Positions 1 through 13,700 of a stretch of DNA of 64,000 nucleotides are shown here, one piece after another (position 1 is the stretch's first letter; each line of letters begins with the position of its first letter). The notes under the pieces were generated by a model that was given only the letters and a program-made list of their open reading frames with translations, ran no database searches and was not told the DNA's origin. Both the position numbers and the translations under genes were made by a program. Source of the DNA: Gambelia wislizenii (taxonomy: Eukaryota; Chordata; Lepidosauria; Squamata; Crotaphytidae); contig JAUMIR010000015.1 of the NCBI GenBank assembly GCA_030847615.1, positions 6,155,501-6,219,500 on the forward strand. Direction: 5' to 3'.

Positions 1-486
1 GGCAGGCACATGGAGGGAGATCATGCTCCTTGGAGACCCTTCTCACTCTGCAGTTCTACAAATTCTCTGATTTTACCAGAGAGAGTAAATAGCAGACAAG
101 AAGTCAAAGAACAAAACCGAGATGTCAGATGAATCAGTCTAGAGGAATTTATTGAGAATCATTGTGAAAAGAGGAAGATATAAGTCAACACAATTTGATG
201 ATGATCCATCCACCCCTTGTAGCCCTGGGCTTCTTTGAAAGATCTTTAATGGAAAACAGATGGTTGCCCCCTTCAGCTTTCAGTGACAGCCAAATCCAAC
301 ATTTCACTCCTTAAATGACCAAGATCAGACATGGGGGAAACCTCAGGTTGAATTCTATTGGTTAGTTCCAATCAGGGAAGACCCATTAGATAACCTGTTG
401 AATGGTGAATCAACACATGGGTAAAAACCATTGATTCAGTAGTCTGCTCTGGTTGGGGCTACCTGTAGGATTCTGGTTATTGTAGT
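1..486. other. Intergenic, nothing recognised
   Basis: No convincing reading frame and no repeat family that I can name. It lies downstream of the minus-strand scaffoldin-like gene. Confidence 0.4.
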
Positions 487-612
487 CTCCTTCTTCAGAG
501 GCTGGATGGTCATCTGTCGGGAATGATTTGATTGTGTCTTCCTGCATGGCAGAAGGGGGTTGGACTAGATGGCCCTTGTGGTCTCTTTCAACTCTATAAT
601 TCTATGAACTCT
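487..612 (+). repeat. CR1 LINE 3' end
   Basis: A 5'-truncated CR1 retrotransposon tail. It shows the hallmark stretch with GGTTGGACTAGATGGCCC, then GGTCTC, then CAACTCTATAATTCTATGA, the degenerate ATTCTATGA terminus of amniote CR1 elements. The same tail recurs at about 16.9, 20.0, 26.3, 33.8 and 61.1 kb in both orientations. No coding capacity remains. Confidence 0.85.
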
Positions 613-1679
613 ATGGTGAGAGCTGTTACCTGATTCAAAGAAGTGGATGCATCATATACGTTTCAAGCGGATTAATTGATTGCCTGAATTTGAGCTGGTT
701 AGCTGAGCAAACTAGTTGATTATATGTTTATAAATATGCAAAAGGATACAAGTACAGCCAAAGGGGTAGTGGGGGTGGAAAGAGCACACATTTTGGGTTT
801 TATTTGCTTTGGTAGATGATTCATACACATAATAATTCAGCTGTGATGCAAGATCACAAGAGTGGGAGACATGAGGTCTCCCAGATGCTCTTGGACTGGA
901 AAATCCCATCATCCCTCACCATTATTTATGCTGGCATGGGCTGATGGGAGCTGCAGCCCAACGATATCAGGAGGATTGTTCCCACAGTTGTGGTCACATG
1001 GTCTGTTCCACACTACACCATGATAGCACTGATGCCACTTTAAATGCAATGGATCTACCTTATGGAATCCTGGGATTTAAAGTTTTAAGAGATATTTAGA
1101 ATTCTCTGACAGACTGTTCCAGTGCCTCCCCAAACTACAAATCCCAGGACCCTAAAGGATGGATCTATCACAGTTAAACTGGTATCAAAGTGCTATAATT
1201 GTATAATTTGAAAGAGGCTGTAGTCCAAGCCAGGGATGGGGAACTGTTCTGAACTATAACTCCCATCATAGTTGACCATTGATTACACTGGCTAGGACTG
1301 TTGGGAAATCAAATTAACAAAATGAGGAAGAAATATCTGGACTAGTTCCTCACTCTTAATCTAGGCCCTTCATCCTCTTTTTATTCTTCTAGTTATGGCA
1401 GACCCAGAACTCATAAAAGTTACTTTCTGGACTACAAACCCCAGAATCCCCTAGACAACATGGGTAGTGGCCATAGTACTTAGGAGATTCTGGGAGCTGT
1501 AGTCCAACAAATAATATTTCCAAGCACTGGGCAGAAACCATCCTTATTTGGCTTTCTTAAGCTTTGACTCTGTACACACTTACTCAGGAGCACACCTCTT
1601 TGAACTTAGTGGGGCTTACTCCAGAGTAAAGGTTTGCACTAAAGTGTAAGTATTCCTATCCAAAGCTTATGAACATCTA
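613..1679. other. 3' flank of scaffoldin-like gene
   Basis: Apart from the palindrome at 1428-1506, I see only degenerate fragments with the motif 'cagctcccatcag/ctccaactcccagc' (around 930-975 and 1813-1870), which look like decayed DNA-transposon ends. No gene is visible. Confidence 0.4.
1428..1506. repeat. Small palindromic MITE-like repeat
   Basis: Two inverted arms of about 25 bp (1428-1452 and 1482-1506) with the core GACTACA, then CCCAGAATC, separated by about 29 bp. Related GACTACA...CCCA arms occur in the hAT-type MITE at 18.0 kb, so this is probably a short non-autonomous DNA transposon or a fragment of one. Confidence 0.55.
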
Positions 1680-1685
1680 TTTATT
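1680..1685 (-). terminator. Candidate poly(A) signal of scaffoldin-like gene
   Basis: AATAAA on the minus strand (TTTATT on plus), about 400 nt past the TAG stop at 2082-2084. I found no nearer canonical AATAAA or ATTAAA between the stop and this site, so it is the best candidate for 3'-end processing. Confidence 0.45.
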
Positions 1686-2081
1686 CCCCCTGGTAAGACC
1701 TTTCAGTGTACATGTATGATTCTTAGCACATTACATATAACAAAGGGCTGTTTTAGAGCTGATTAAAAGAACAGATAGAAGAAGCCCCAATAGGTTCATA
1801 GACATGCTAAAGCAGGAGTAGGCAAAGTACAGCCCTCTCGGTGTTGCTCGACTCCAACTCCCAGCATTCCTCCCAAATGGCTATGCTAGTTAGGACTTTT
1901 ACACTACCAAAGAGCATAGAGCACTACCATACAGCAAAAGGGCTGATTTAGAGTTGAGCAGAAGAACTGATTAAAAGAATACTCAACAGACAATCTAAAA
2001 TAAAGATGTTGTCCAGGTGTACAACAAGACATGGAGATGGTTGAGGGCCTGGGGGCTGGGTTTGGCTCCTTCCTGAACTAC

Positions 2082-5000
2082 CTATGGTTCCTCCAGCTTC
2101 TTCTGAGCCAGTAGGTATTCATAGAGTGGGTTGCACACAGGGGGCATTTTTTCACACAGAAAACCTTGCCTCTCTTGGGAGGCATCAAGGTCTTGTGATT
2201 TGGGGATCTTCTCAGCTCCATGTCGTGGTCTCTCTGTATCAGGCTGGTTCTCCTCTTCTTCCTCCAACAGTGGCTGAGGTTCTCTGGCCTGTGGACTGCC
2301 TCCATTGCCCTCTTCTGACTGTGTCTCAGATGGTGCAGCGCGGTCACCATCTCCATTCTGGGTTGCATCCTGGACTGGCGGCTTCTGTTGCTCAGGCGTA
2401 CCAGATTGCTCCTGAGCATGTTCTCCCTCTACAGGCTGGGATGCTTCAGGCTCACCTTCTGCTCTGGCATCTGGGTTGGGCTCACGTGCTGTGTTTTGCT
2501 GACCCTCAGTGGTCTGTGGCTCGTGAGACAAGGAGAAAGTAGTTTTATCTTCTGTGGCCTCAAGCTCTTGTTCCTGCAACACCCTTGACTCCCCTTCCTG
2601 GGGCCCAGCAGGTTGATGTTGTTGTGGCCAGCTTCTCTCAGACCTTCTGAGTTCTGGGCCACACAGACATGGACTTTCTCTTGTGGCTTGTCTCCATGGA
2701 GGCATGGATGCAGGTGATTCCCTTTGCTGTCCCTCACTGTGTTCAGGCTTCCTTGCCCGAGTTTTCTCCCTCTCACCCTCTCTGCGTTGAGCCTCCTTTG
2801 ACTTCTGTGGCCCCTGTCCTCTCAGTATACCTTCGTCATCTCCTTTCTCTTCTGGCTCCAGTCTCTTGGGTTTATTGGAAACAGGTGTGACCTCACCTTC
2901 TTGCTGCATGTGGCCAGACTGAATAGACTGAGATGCTTGCTGACCCTTTCTCTTCTGGATACTGTCCCTAGATACAGCCTCAGGTGGTATCTCCTGGTTT
3001 GTTCCCTCCTCAGCAACTCGTACTTCAGTGTCACCAGACTGGGTTTGTGTTAGGTGGTCAATGGACCTTTGGTCTGTATTACGTGATTGGGACTGCCTCT
3101 GATGTTCACCATCCCTTGAATCAACATTATATGTCTGGGTTGGCCACCTCTGGCCACCTTTCCTTATAACAATGTCACTTACTTGGATTTCCCTGTGCTT
3201 CTCATGATCCCTTGGATCCACCTGTGGCTCTGTTGTCTTCTGTTCAACATCTTGAGTGTTAGGGTCACGTGAAAGATTTCTCCTCTGCTGTTCCCTTGAA
3301 GTGATACCATGTGACTCAGTTTCCCTTGGTTCACCCTCACTTACATCAGTTTCATGTGTTTGGGTTTGTCTCTGCTCCCTCTCTCTTTGTTCAGTATTAT
3401 GTGATGGTGCTTGCCTCTGTTTTTCATCATTTCTTGGGTCAACATGACGTGTTTGGATTGGCTTTCGGTCACCCTCCCTTGTGGAAGCCTCATGTGATTG
3501 GGTTTGCCTTGACTGTTCTCTAGGTCTTGGATCAACCTCAGGCCTCTGGGTTCTCATCTGGTCAGCATCTCTAGCATAAGTTGTTCTCCTCGTCTGTTTT
3601 TCATATCTTTGGTCACATTCATGTATCTGCATTCTTTTGTGGTCAGTGTCTGTAACATCAGTGCTACGAGAAGAGCTTCTCTGCTGCTGTTCACCACCCC
3701 GTAGGCCAGCCTCACATATTTGGGTTTCTCTATTGTCAACAAGTCTAGCACCAATATTGTGTGAAGGTGTTCTTCTCTGCTGTTCATCTTTTCTTGCAAT
3801 AATGTAACTTGATTTGGTTTCCCCATGTTCACCATCTCTTGTGTCAGTGTCAGGTGCTTGAGTTTCTCTCTGCTCATTAGCCCTTTGTTCAATGTCTTGT
3901 GGTTGAGCCCGTCTGTGTAGTTCAGTATCCCTTGGGTTGTCTTCATGTGTCTGGGTTTGTCTGTGGTCAATATCTGTAGTATAAATGTAATATGCAGACT
4001 TTCTCCTCTGCTGCTCAACATCTCTTGGCTCAGCCACATGTGTTTGTTCTCTTATCTTAGTGATGTCTGTAGCAGCATTGTCACATGACTGGGTTCGTCT
4101 CTTCTGTTCAGCATCCCTTGGGTCAGCCTCACATGTCTGGGTTCCTCTCTGGTCAAAATCTCTTGCACGTGAATGGATTTGCCTCTGTTCTTTTCCATCA
4201 TTTGGGTCAATTTCATGTATCTGGGTTCTTCTCTGTTCAGTTTGTCTACCCTGAATGGCAGGTGAAGTGGTCTGTCCCTGCTGTTCATCATCCCTTGTGC
4301 TATTCTCATGCATCTGTGTTCTTCGCTGGTCAAAATCTCTAACCAAAGTAGCACGTGAAGTGGTTATCCTCTGCTGCTCACCATCTTTTGGGTCATGCTC
4401 ATTTATCTGGGTTCTTCTTTGGTTAGTATCTCTATCATCATGTGCAGAAGCTCTCCTCTGTTGCTCTCTTTGGTCAATATCATACGTTATTGGTTGTCTC
4501 TGGTCAATATCTCTAGCATAATTGTCATGTGAATGGATTTGTCTCTGCTGTTCATCATTCCTTAAGTCAATCTCATATGTCTGGGTTCTTCTATGGTCAA
4601 CATCTCTACCCTGAATATCTTGTGAAAGGCCTCTCCTGTCCTGATCTCCATCCCTTGTTTCAACAGCATGGGGCCTTGGCTGCCTTTGATCAACATCTTT
4701 AGCATAACTGTCATGTGTAGGGGTCCACCTCTGCTGTTCTCCATCTTTTTGGTCAACCTCATGGGTCTGAGTTCTTTTCTTATCAACATCTCCAGCATTA
4801 GTGTGATGTGGAGAGAATCTCCTCTGTTGTTCATCTTCTCTTGGGTCAATGTCACGTAAGTGGGTTCTTCTGTGATCAAAGCCTCTATCCTCTGTGTTGG
4901 TTTTCCTCTGCCATTCATCATCTCTTGGATCAATCTGGGGGTCCTGGGTTTGTCTTTGGTTGATGTCACCAGCATAAATGTTATGTAAAGGGGTTCGTCT

Positions 5001-8000
5001 TTGCTGTTTATCATCTCTTTGTTCAACATCATGGGTATGAGTTCTTCTCTGGTCAACATCTTTAACATGGCTGTCATGTGAAAGGGATCTGTGCTGTTGT
5101 TCACAATCTTGTCGAACGTCATGTGTGTGTATTCTCCTTCGGTCAACATTTCTACCCTCAACATCATGTAAAGGGGATCTTCTCTGTGGCTCCATATCTC
5201 TTGGGTCCAGCTCATGTATCTTGCTTTGTCGCTGTTTGATATCTCTAGCATAAGTGTCATGTGAAGAGATTTGTCTCTCCTCTTCACCATCTCTTTGGTC
5301 AATATCTTGGGTATGAGTTCTTCTTTGGTCAACTCCTCTAGCATAAGGGGATCTGCTGTGTTGTTCAGCATCTCTTGGTCCAATGTCTTGTGTCTGCATT
5401 CTTCTCTGGTCAACATTTCTACCCTCAACATCATGTGAAGGGGTTCTTTTCTGTTCTCCATACCTTGGATTAGCATCATATGTCCTTGGTTGCCTCTGGT
5501 TAATATCTCTGTCATAAGTATCATATGAAGAGGACCTCCTCTGTTGATCACCATCTCTTGGGTCAAACTCATATGTTTGGGCTCTTCTTTGGTCAACATC
5601 TTTAGCTTCAATGTTATGAGAAGAAAATCTCTTTTCCTGTTGGCCATTTCTTGGGTCAAAATACTTTGATTGTCTCTGGCCAATATTTTTAGTGTAATTG
5701 TCATGTGAAAAGGATCTCCTCTGCTTTTCACCACTTCTTTGGTCAAAGCCATGTGTCTGTGTTTGCCTCTGGTCAAAATCTCTGTTCTCAGTATTGGTTC
5801 TCCTCTGCTGTTCACTATCTCTTTCATTAGCTTGATGTTCTTGGGTTTGCCTTTGGTCAACATCTCTAGAAAAAGTGTCATGGAAAGGAGTTGTCCTTTG
5901 CTGATCACTATCTCTTGAGTCAACCTCATGTGCCTGGCTTCTCCTCTGCTCACCATCTCGAGTATAAGTGCTATATGGAGATGATCTCCTTTGCTGTTCA
6001 CCATCTCTTGGGTCAACATTGTGCCTCAGTTTTTGCCTCTGATCAATATCATCAGCATAAGTGTCAAGTGTAGGAGATCTCCTCTGCGGCTCACCATATC
6101 TTTGGGCATCCTCATATGTCTGCTCTTGCCTCTGGACACCACCCCTTGCCTCATTGTCCCATGATTGCTTTAGCTTTCTATCACTGGCTCTTTCTTGCAT
6201 TAGTGCTGACCTGTCACCCTGTTGCCTCTTCTGATAATGATCTCTTGTACTTGCATCTGAGGGAAATGACCTGTCTTGTTCTGTGAGTCTTGTTTGGGGT
6301 TCTGTTAGTCGGGGCCTTTCCCTCTCATAATTTCTGTATTGAATCTGTTGAGGCCTTCTCCTGTCACTTTCCTTGGGTTCAGGATCACATAGCTGGGGCC
6401 CTCTTCTTTCACTCTCTCTTTCCCAGGATTCTGGCTCGTCATACTGCTCTCTTTCCTTATTGTCCTCATGTCCATGTATCAGAGGTCTCCTGTGCTCACG
6501 TTGAGCAAATTCTGACTCAAGTGGCTGGGGCCTCTTCCTTTTAGTTTCTTCCTTCTGCAGGCCAGCCTGATGGTACTGCTGCCTTCTGAAGTCATCCCTT
6601 TCATGCCATTGGGGTCTCCTCCTCTCACCATCTCTGGTTTCAGACTCATAAGAATGAAGACGTCTCCTTTCGCTATCCGTGGCATGGAGCCTGCCCTGTT
6701 CTCTCTCTCTGTGCTCTGAAGGGTATGACCATTGATGGTCCTCTACTGCTCTTCTTATTGGTTGGGATGTATAAGATTGGGCCCACTCATCTCGATAATG
6801 AAAGTGGGATCTCCTCCTTTCAGCTTCCCTTAATTCAGGCTCATTGTGTTGGTCTGCTCTATGCTCAGGCTCTCTAGACTGAGGTGCACTTTGCTGTTGA
6901 CCTGTCCGCTCCTCCCCTCTCCATTCAGGATCATTAAGTCTAGCCATCTCTCTGCGTTCAGTCTTATGTGTCTGGGTTCTCCTCTGCTCCCATTCTGGAT
7001 CAGCTACCTGAGGTCTTCTTTTACCTTCGCTGGACAATGAGTCATATCCACCCAGCAGTTCATGGTTACAAGTTTGATCTAGTTGCTCATCAGCCTTATG
7101 TCCTTGAATATCACGGGACCTGACTCCATGTTGTGTTTCCAAGTCTTCTGGATATTTCCCCCTCCTTTCATTCCCTACTTCTTGGTGTTGTTTTTCATCA
7201 TCTTCCCAGGACTGAGGATCATGGGGTGGATGTCGTCTTTCCCTTTCATTTCTTGGAAGAAGATCTTGTGACTGGTGTTGGTGGTCCTCTTCAGCTGGTG
7301 GTTCCTTTTGTCTCACTTGATGACGGCTTGCTTCAGTATTTTGTGGCTGAAAGTCATGGGCCTCCTGATGTTTCTCTGCAGCAGCTTGCCATCTGTACCC
7401 ATATGTTTGGCCTTCTTCCAATTCCTGGGGCTCAAGGAATGGACGATCCCTCCCACGGTGATCTCTTCCCTCAGTATCTTGAGCTTGGTGGCTCCACTCA
7501 TCCACTTGTTCTACAGGTTCATGTAGATGATAATTTTTCCTCTCTTGCCCTTGTTCAGTAGCTTCAGTTGGATGAAGGTATGTCTGGACAGAATCTCCTC
7601 TCTCACGGGTGTTTCTTCCTTTCCTTGAATCATCCCAGACCTGGTGATGGCCCCTTTCATTTCTCTGTGGTTCTCCTCTATGTGGAGCTTTTGTTGCTTC
7701 TTCTCTCTGAAGCAGACCTTCTCTTGGCTTCAGATGACTATAGCAAGCCTTGGCCACTTTGAAGATGAGAAGCAGGTACTCATTGAAGTCCACCAAACCA
7801 TCTCCATTGGTGTCTAACATCTGGAATGTCAGTTCAACCGTCTTGGGGTCACGAGGGTTCTGAAAGATGACAAAGTCAAAGAGACAGGAAGTCAGCCACT
7901 GACCATTTTAAAATGACCATTTTAAAACTGCTTTCATCCAACACTATCACTTAAAGCATGGTTTATCTCTTTGTTAGGACGTTTATTCCAGCTATTGCTG

Positions 8001-10645
8001 AAAACAGGATAATATCATGATGGGCACTATCTGTGGGGGGAGTATGGGTTTGTATTTTCCATGGTTCTGTACAGGGCCTGCAATACATAACTGTGCGTTC
8101 TGCAAGTGGGTGGTGGTGGTATTGCAACCCAGGGAGACATGGATTTCTATGGGATCAATGTCAACACAAATTGGACAACTCAGTCTCATGAAGGAGGGTG
8201 GGTATTCTGCCATCACTGCAACTCTAGACATGATTTCCTATTCCTTTTCCCCTGTTTCCTCCCATTCTCTTTCCCCTGCTTTCTCTTCCTTTATCCTTCC
8301 TATTCCCTGCCTTCTCTTTTTTTGTTCCTATTCTTTGCTCTTCCATTATTGTTTCTTTTCTCTGCATTTTCCCTTCTTTATTCTTCCTGTTCTGTGCCTT
8401 CTCTTCCTTTGGTGTTCTTGTTCTCTGCCTTCTCTTCCTCTATTGTTCCTATTTGCTTCCTTCTCCTCCTTCACTGTTCCTATTCTTTGCCTTCCTTTCC
8501 TTTATTGTTCTTGTCCTCTACCTTCTCTTCCTTTATTGTTCTTGTTCTCTACCTTCTCTTCCTTTGGTGTTCCTGTTCCCTGCCTTTCCCCCCTTTATTT
8601 GTTCTCTGTCTTCTCTTCCATTAATGTTCTTATCCCTTACCTTCTCTTCCTGTATTGCTCCTCTGATTCTACTCTTATGATTCAGCCATCCCAGAATTCT
8701 GGTTAAAGTAGGAAGGCTACAAAACTAAACTTCTGGATGAGAGGATATGCACTTTCTTCTAGTTGCTATGGCATTACCCTACAAGGAAGTGTCACCACCC
8801 TTGAGTGGAGGCAGTATGTTACGGGAGTATGAAAAAAAGAAAAAGAAAAGGACAAAACAAACCCTCTTAAACACACTCCAATGAGAACTGAGAGAAGATT
8901 GGAAAGCATTTCTTTTGGTTTACATTTTTAAGTGGACCAACCTAATTCACACTTTTTGAATTCATCAATGAACTAGAATGTAACTATTCTTTGGTTTTCA
9001 TACTTCTCCAAATTTTGCAGTGCAATTCTCTGTGCAAAACTGCATGGATTTCAGGCAAACAGCAGACCAAAAATTGTGTACATTTGGGGAAATAGCATAC
9101 AGAAAAGATGTACATTTGAGAAAATAGTACACACAAACAAGTAGACATTTGGTGAAATTGCATACAAAAATGTCTACATTTTTACAATAGGTAATTGTAT
9201 CCTTTTTTTTCAAAATAATTTCATTTACTTTCCAGTTCCTTTTATTTGTTCCTACTTCCATCTGAATTTTAAATGAATTATGTTTGCTAAAGGATTTGGG
9301 TAGGATTTCAGCTGATTTTATTAAGTGGAGTAGAGTTTTAGATGTCCAAACCATGTCAATCCTGGACCAGGAGGTGTGGTGATCTGAAAAAAAAAATATC
9401 TTTCATTTCAGGATGTTGAAATCTCCACACATCTTCCAATTGTTGTTCTTCAGTTAATTGAAAGCAATATTTTGGAAGTTCACCATGACTTCTCATCTTA
9501 ATGAATTGCTTCTATCAAGAATATGGTCTACCACGCCATCCTCCCCATTGATGCCCCCTTGTTGTGGGGGAGAGGCTTGTGTACCCTAATGAAGTTTTAA
9601 ACTATGCTGGTGGTGGCATAATAGCCACCGGTAGGGCCTCCCATGCCAGACAGGTCAAAACTGAAGGGTCTGACAAAGAGCGTCAAAGGGCAGGATGGGC
9701 TCTCTAGCCTTATGGCAACTGTCCTAGGAGAAGGAAAACTCCAATCCCAAACCCGGGCAGATGGTTCTTGTCCAACCCTGTAAGGTCAACCATCTAAGAG
9801 AAGGAAACTCTAATCAAACCTACGACCTGAGGACCTTGCTGCTACATCCATGATTGCAAGACCACAGCAGATGAACCTCTGGTTTAAAGGGTGAGACCAG
9901 TTCTGTGCACACTGCGCTCCACCAGAAAAATCCATTGCACAGGCTCGAAGGATAAATCCAATTCCGAAAAAGCCCTGTAGCGATAGGTGAGGGATGAAAT
10001 GGCAGGTGTAAAGATGCACTGGAAGCCACAAACCCAGCCCTGCATGGAGGTGGCTCAGGACTTTGGTCGCTCGAGGCTGACCTGGGAGATGACAGCCTTG
10101 TTCAGCAAAAAGAACGACCAAGCAGCCTTTTTAAAGGAGAGCACTGCTTGCTCCATATGGAGAGGGGCCTAGAAAAGATGGCCTAATGAAAGCTCATCCC
10201 TGGTTGTCTAGCCACGGCCAACGGGCATCTTCTGATGCAGTCAAAAAAGGCAAAGAAACAAGGGCACACACCGACCTCCAAAGGTGTAAATAAACTGATG
10301 CTTGCATGCTGAAACATCAGAACCATGCAAAACTCTGCAGATTGTGGACAGCCTGAGCATCGTTTTGCTCTAAAACCCATGAACTATCACGACTTAGGTC
10401 TCTCCTCATAAGGCTTCATTTCCAGCAGGGCCCTGGTAATGCCAGGGGGTTCCAGGAAATAATTTGGGATTAAGAAAACATCATATGGATCTCCAAAATA
10501 GAACTGATAAGTACAGGAACAAAACCTGGCACTTCATGAGCATCCCCCCCCCCCCAATCTGAGGATCCTGGGCAAGGACTTCAGTCTGTCAGCCAGCTGT
10601 ACTCATTTCCAAGATACACCATTCTATCACTCATTTTACCACCAC

Positions 10646-10707
<62 letters not shown>

Positions 10708-13700
10708 TGAGAGAGAGAGAGTTTTCTGTCTCCTCCTTTCACTAATCATAATGCTCTGGGACCACTGAGCATCTGCATTGCTAAGGAGGGTTAATATCCC
10801 TTTTTATCCATTTCCTCTAATGTTTGCTGCTTTTTCTTTCTTTCCAAGCACAAGATAAATTCTAGGCTGTGTTAATAGGAGTATAGTGTCTTGATCAAGG
10901 GAAGTCATAATGCCACTGTATTCTGCTTTGGTCAAACCCAGGCCTGGTTTAAGGAATTTTGGGGGCCCCTGCAACACTTTATTTTGGGACCCCCATATAT
11001 TTATCTCAGGTCAATAGGCTAATGCAGATAAAACTATAGCCAAAACTCATATAGATCTTGAGTTGATAAGTTTGATTTCAGGGCCCCCCAGGTCGACTCA
11101 GCCTTCCGTAAGTCAGTAAAATGAGTACCAGCATAATAAAGAGCTGAGGTGGTACACTGTGGAAAATGGTTAATTCAGTTTCCAAAAAAGCAGCAGTTGT
11201 TATTAGTGTACAATGCATTCTGCAGTGTCACTCTTGCAGCATTGTTTGTATGCCAGCAGCGCCATCTACTGGCACCCACATTGTAAAATGGTCTGTACTG
11301 AATGTACTATACTCTGAAATGTATTGTATTAAAAATTGCATTGTAATGTATTGTATTGAATTTACTGTATGCTGTACTGTGTGGTGTTGTACCCAGCCCC
11401 GATTCTGAGGAGAGAGGCGGGTAATAAAGAATTAAGTATTATTATTATTATCAAAGAATATTAACGTTCTCAGTCTCCAGGTTGGTTGAAAGTAACCCAG
11501 AACTTTCCAAAATGAAATATATCTGTCCTTGCCTATGATCTTCTACTATCTCAGAAGCAGTAAAGATGGCAGGTGTGGAGGGCAACTCCAGGAGATCTTG
11601 GAGGGCTGCACCTCTCTGTCACACCTGCTTCTGCCAAAAGATGCCCCCAAATGTCCTCTGGGGAGTTTGGGGGAATTTTTACTGTATTTCTTTGGCCTTC
11701 CCGGGCCTTTTTAACAACAGGAAGTGAGGAGCAGTCATTTCCTGTTCACTTCCTGTTTTTAAAAAGGCCTAAATTGGCTCAGGGAGGCTGCAAACTGTGG
11801 TAGAAATGCATCCTTTGTGCTCTAGTGGATATTTGGGGGCATTTTGGAACAAAACTTTTTTTTGGTAAACATTGTTTTTGACTCCTGGAAGGCCAGGTGG
11901 CCTCCAAATGTGATGGCCTCCACACGCCCTGGAGTGCATTGGGGGCAATCTGGAGAAAAAAATGGGTTTTAAAAAACAGCCTTGTGGGCTGCAGTTTGGC
12001 CACCACTGAACCAGTGTAATATTGCTAAAGCACTTTAGCACTTTGACTATAACTTCTGAATAATAATAATAATAGTCAAAGATTGTGAGTGTAATTTCTC
12101 AGAATAAGGCTGGAAATTACAGTTATCCATCACGGCTTCAGTTTGATTATGCCGGCCATATTTGGCTCCATATGAGGCACCAACTCAGTTATATTGTTGA
12201 TATAACCTCTTCGTTTGGCCATTGGGAAATAATAAAGTTAATCTGGTAAAGACTGAAGGGGAAGTATCGAATCTTAGGAGAAATGGATATCTCAATTTTT
12301 ATTCTGAAGTGTGTACAATAGTAATGTTTAATAACTGTGTTTAATAACTTATGTTTAGAAATTTTTAAATTTTTATTGCAATTGTTCTGTATTGGATCTA
12401 TAATTTTGATTTTGCTGGTCAATGACCGAATAAATTTATACTACTACTACTACTAATAATAATGAAGGATCATGGGAAACAGGTGAAAATCAGTTTCTGA
12501 AATGTTGCAAGAGACTGGTCAAGACACATGATCAGGGAGAAGGGTAGGATGCAAAGAAGGGAGGGAGGAACAGAAATTTGGCATATTTCAAGAGAAAACT
12601 GGATGAGGACCCATGAATATGAAGGTACAATCAAAACAAAAAGAATTGGAAACTCTTGATACGAGGAGGTAGTCTGGTTGAGCCCATCATGTAAAATTTC
12701 CCCCCCATTGATTCTTGCTCCAGATCAAGGGGTGGGCAGCTATGGAGGATGAGGGGGGAGCTCCACACCTCCTGTAAGAAAAAAATTGCTGGAATCCTGT
12801 ATGACTTTTCACACAATGTAAATTTTCATGCACTTACAAGCATGCAACAGGATTCTGGCCTTTTTTTTTTATTACTCCAAATACCCTCAAATGCCCTCTA
12901 GGGCAGCAGTTCTCAAACTTTAGGCCTTGACTCTGGGGGGGGGAGGGCAATATTTGCTCAAGGGGGGGTGATAGAAATTTTTAAGACTCTAAATTATTAA
13001 TGTCCCTCAGCCCCAGGGCTGCAGTGAAGATGGCGACAAGCCTGGTGCACATTCTTTGGTGTACAAAGCAGGCAGCTGGCAGGCTCTCCGGAGGAGAGAG
13101 ATGCAAGTCCCTCTGGTGCAGGGCAGTGGTGGCAGCAAGGCTGGGCATCAGGTACACATTCTTCCTGCTTTGGCTGTGGCACCTCTGCTCTTTCCGTTCC
13201 AAAGGCAGAAGTGGCAGCTGGCATGTTCCCTGGACAAGGTGGAGCAGGAAGAATGCATGCCTGGAGCCTGGGGTTTCCCACTGCCAGCCCCAGGGGGTGG
13301 GGCATGAAGTCCACATGTAAATGTTAAGGGGGAGGATCACAGAGGGTAAAAAGTTTGAGAACCACTGCTGTAGGGGACATGGTAACATGTTTTTGGGCCT
13401 TCCTGGGCCCCTAGAGGGTGTTTTGATGAAAAAATTAGATAATTTTTGGTCATTTTGGACCATTAGTGACCCCTGGGGGTCCGTGGGGCCACATGAGGCC
13501 CACAGGCTGTACTGTGCCCACCCTTGATCTAAGCAAACAATGATTGCTGGCCTTAGCAGCTTATCTCTCCTGTCAGCTCCTGCTCACCTCTATGACCTCG
13601 GCAAACTCCTTCTGGATAAGTCTCTTCATCTCTCTCTTGTTCAGGGTGGAGCTCTCCCCATACCACTTGGTGTACTTGTAGAAGACCCCAATGATGGTAC

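Noticed and set aside
3554..4354. Further minus-strand frames of 100-161 residues in the same block
   Set aside because: Same cause: alternative frame of the coding repeat.
4562..6019. A 485-residue open frame on minus overlapping the scaffoldin-like repeats in another frame
   Set aside because: It is kept open by the 93-nt repeat period and encodes a Met/Leu/Thr pattern (…LTQEMVNSKG…) that is only the shifted reading of the real repeat. No own start context or splice sites.
8017..8706. A 229-residue plus-strand frame rich in Leu, Phe, Pro and Ser
   Set aside because: Translation of the pyrimidine-rich minisatellite within the host intron.
8998..9354. A 118-residue minus-strand frame
   Set aside because: AT-rich, no domain, no neighbours; chance frame in the intron.
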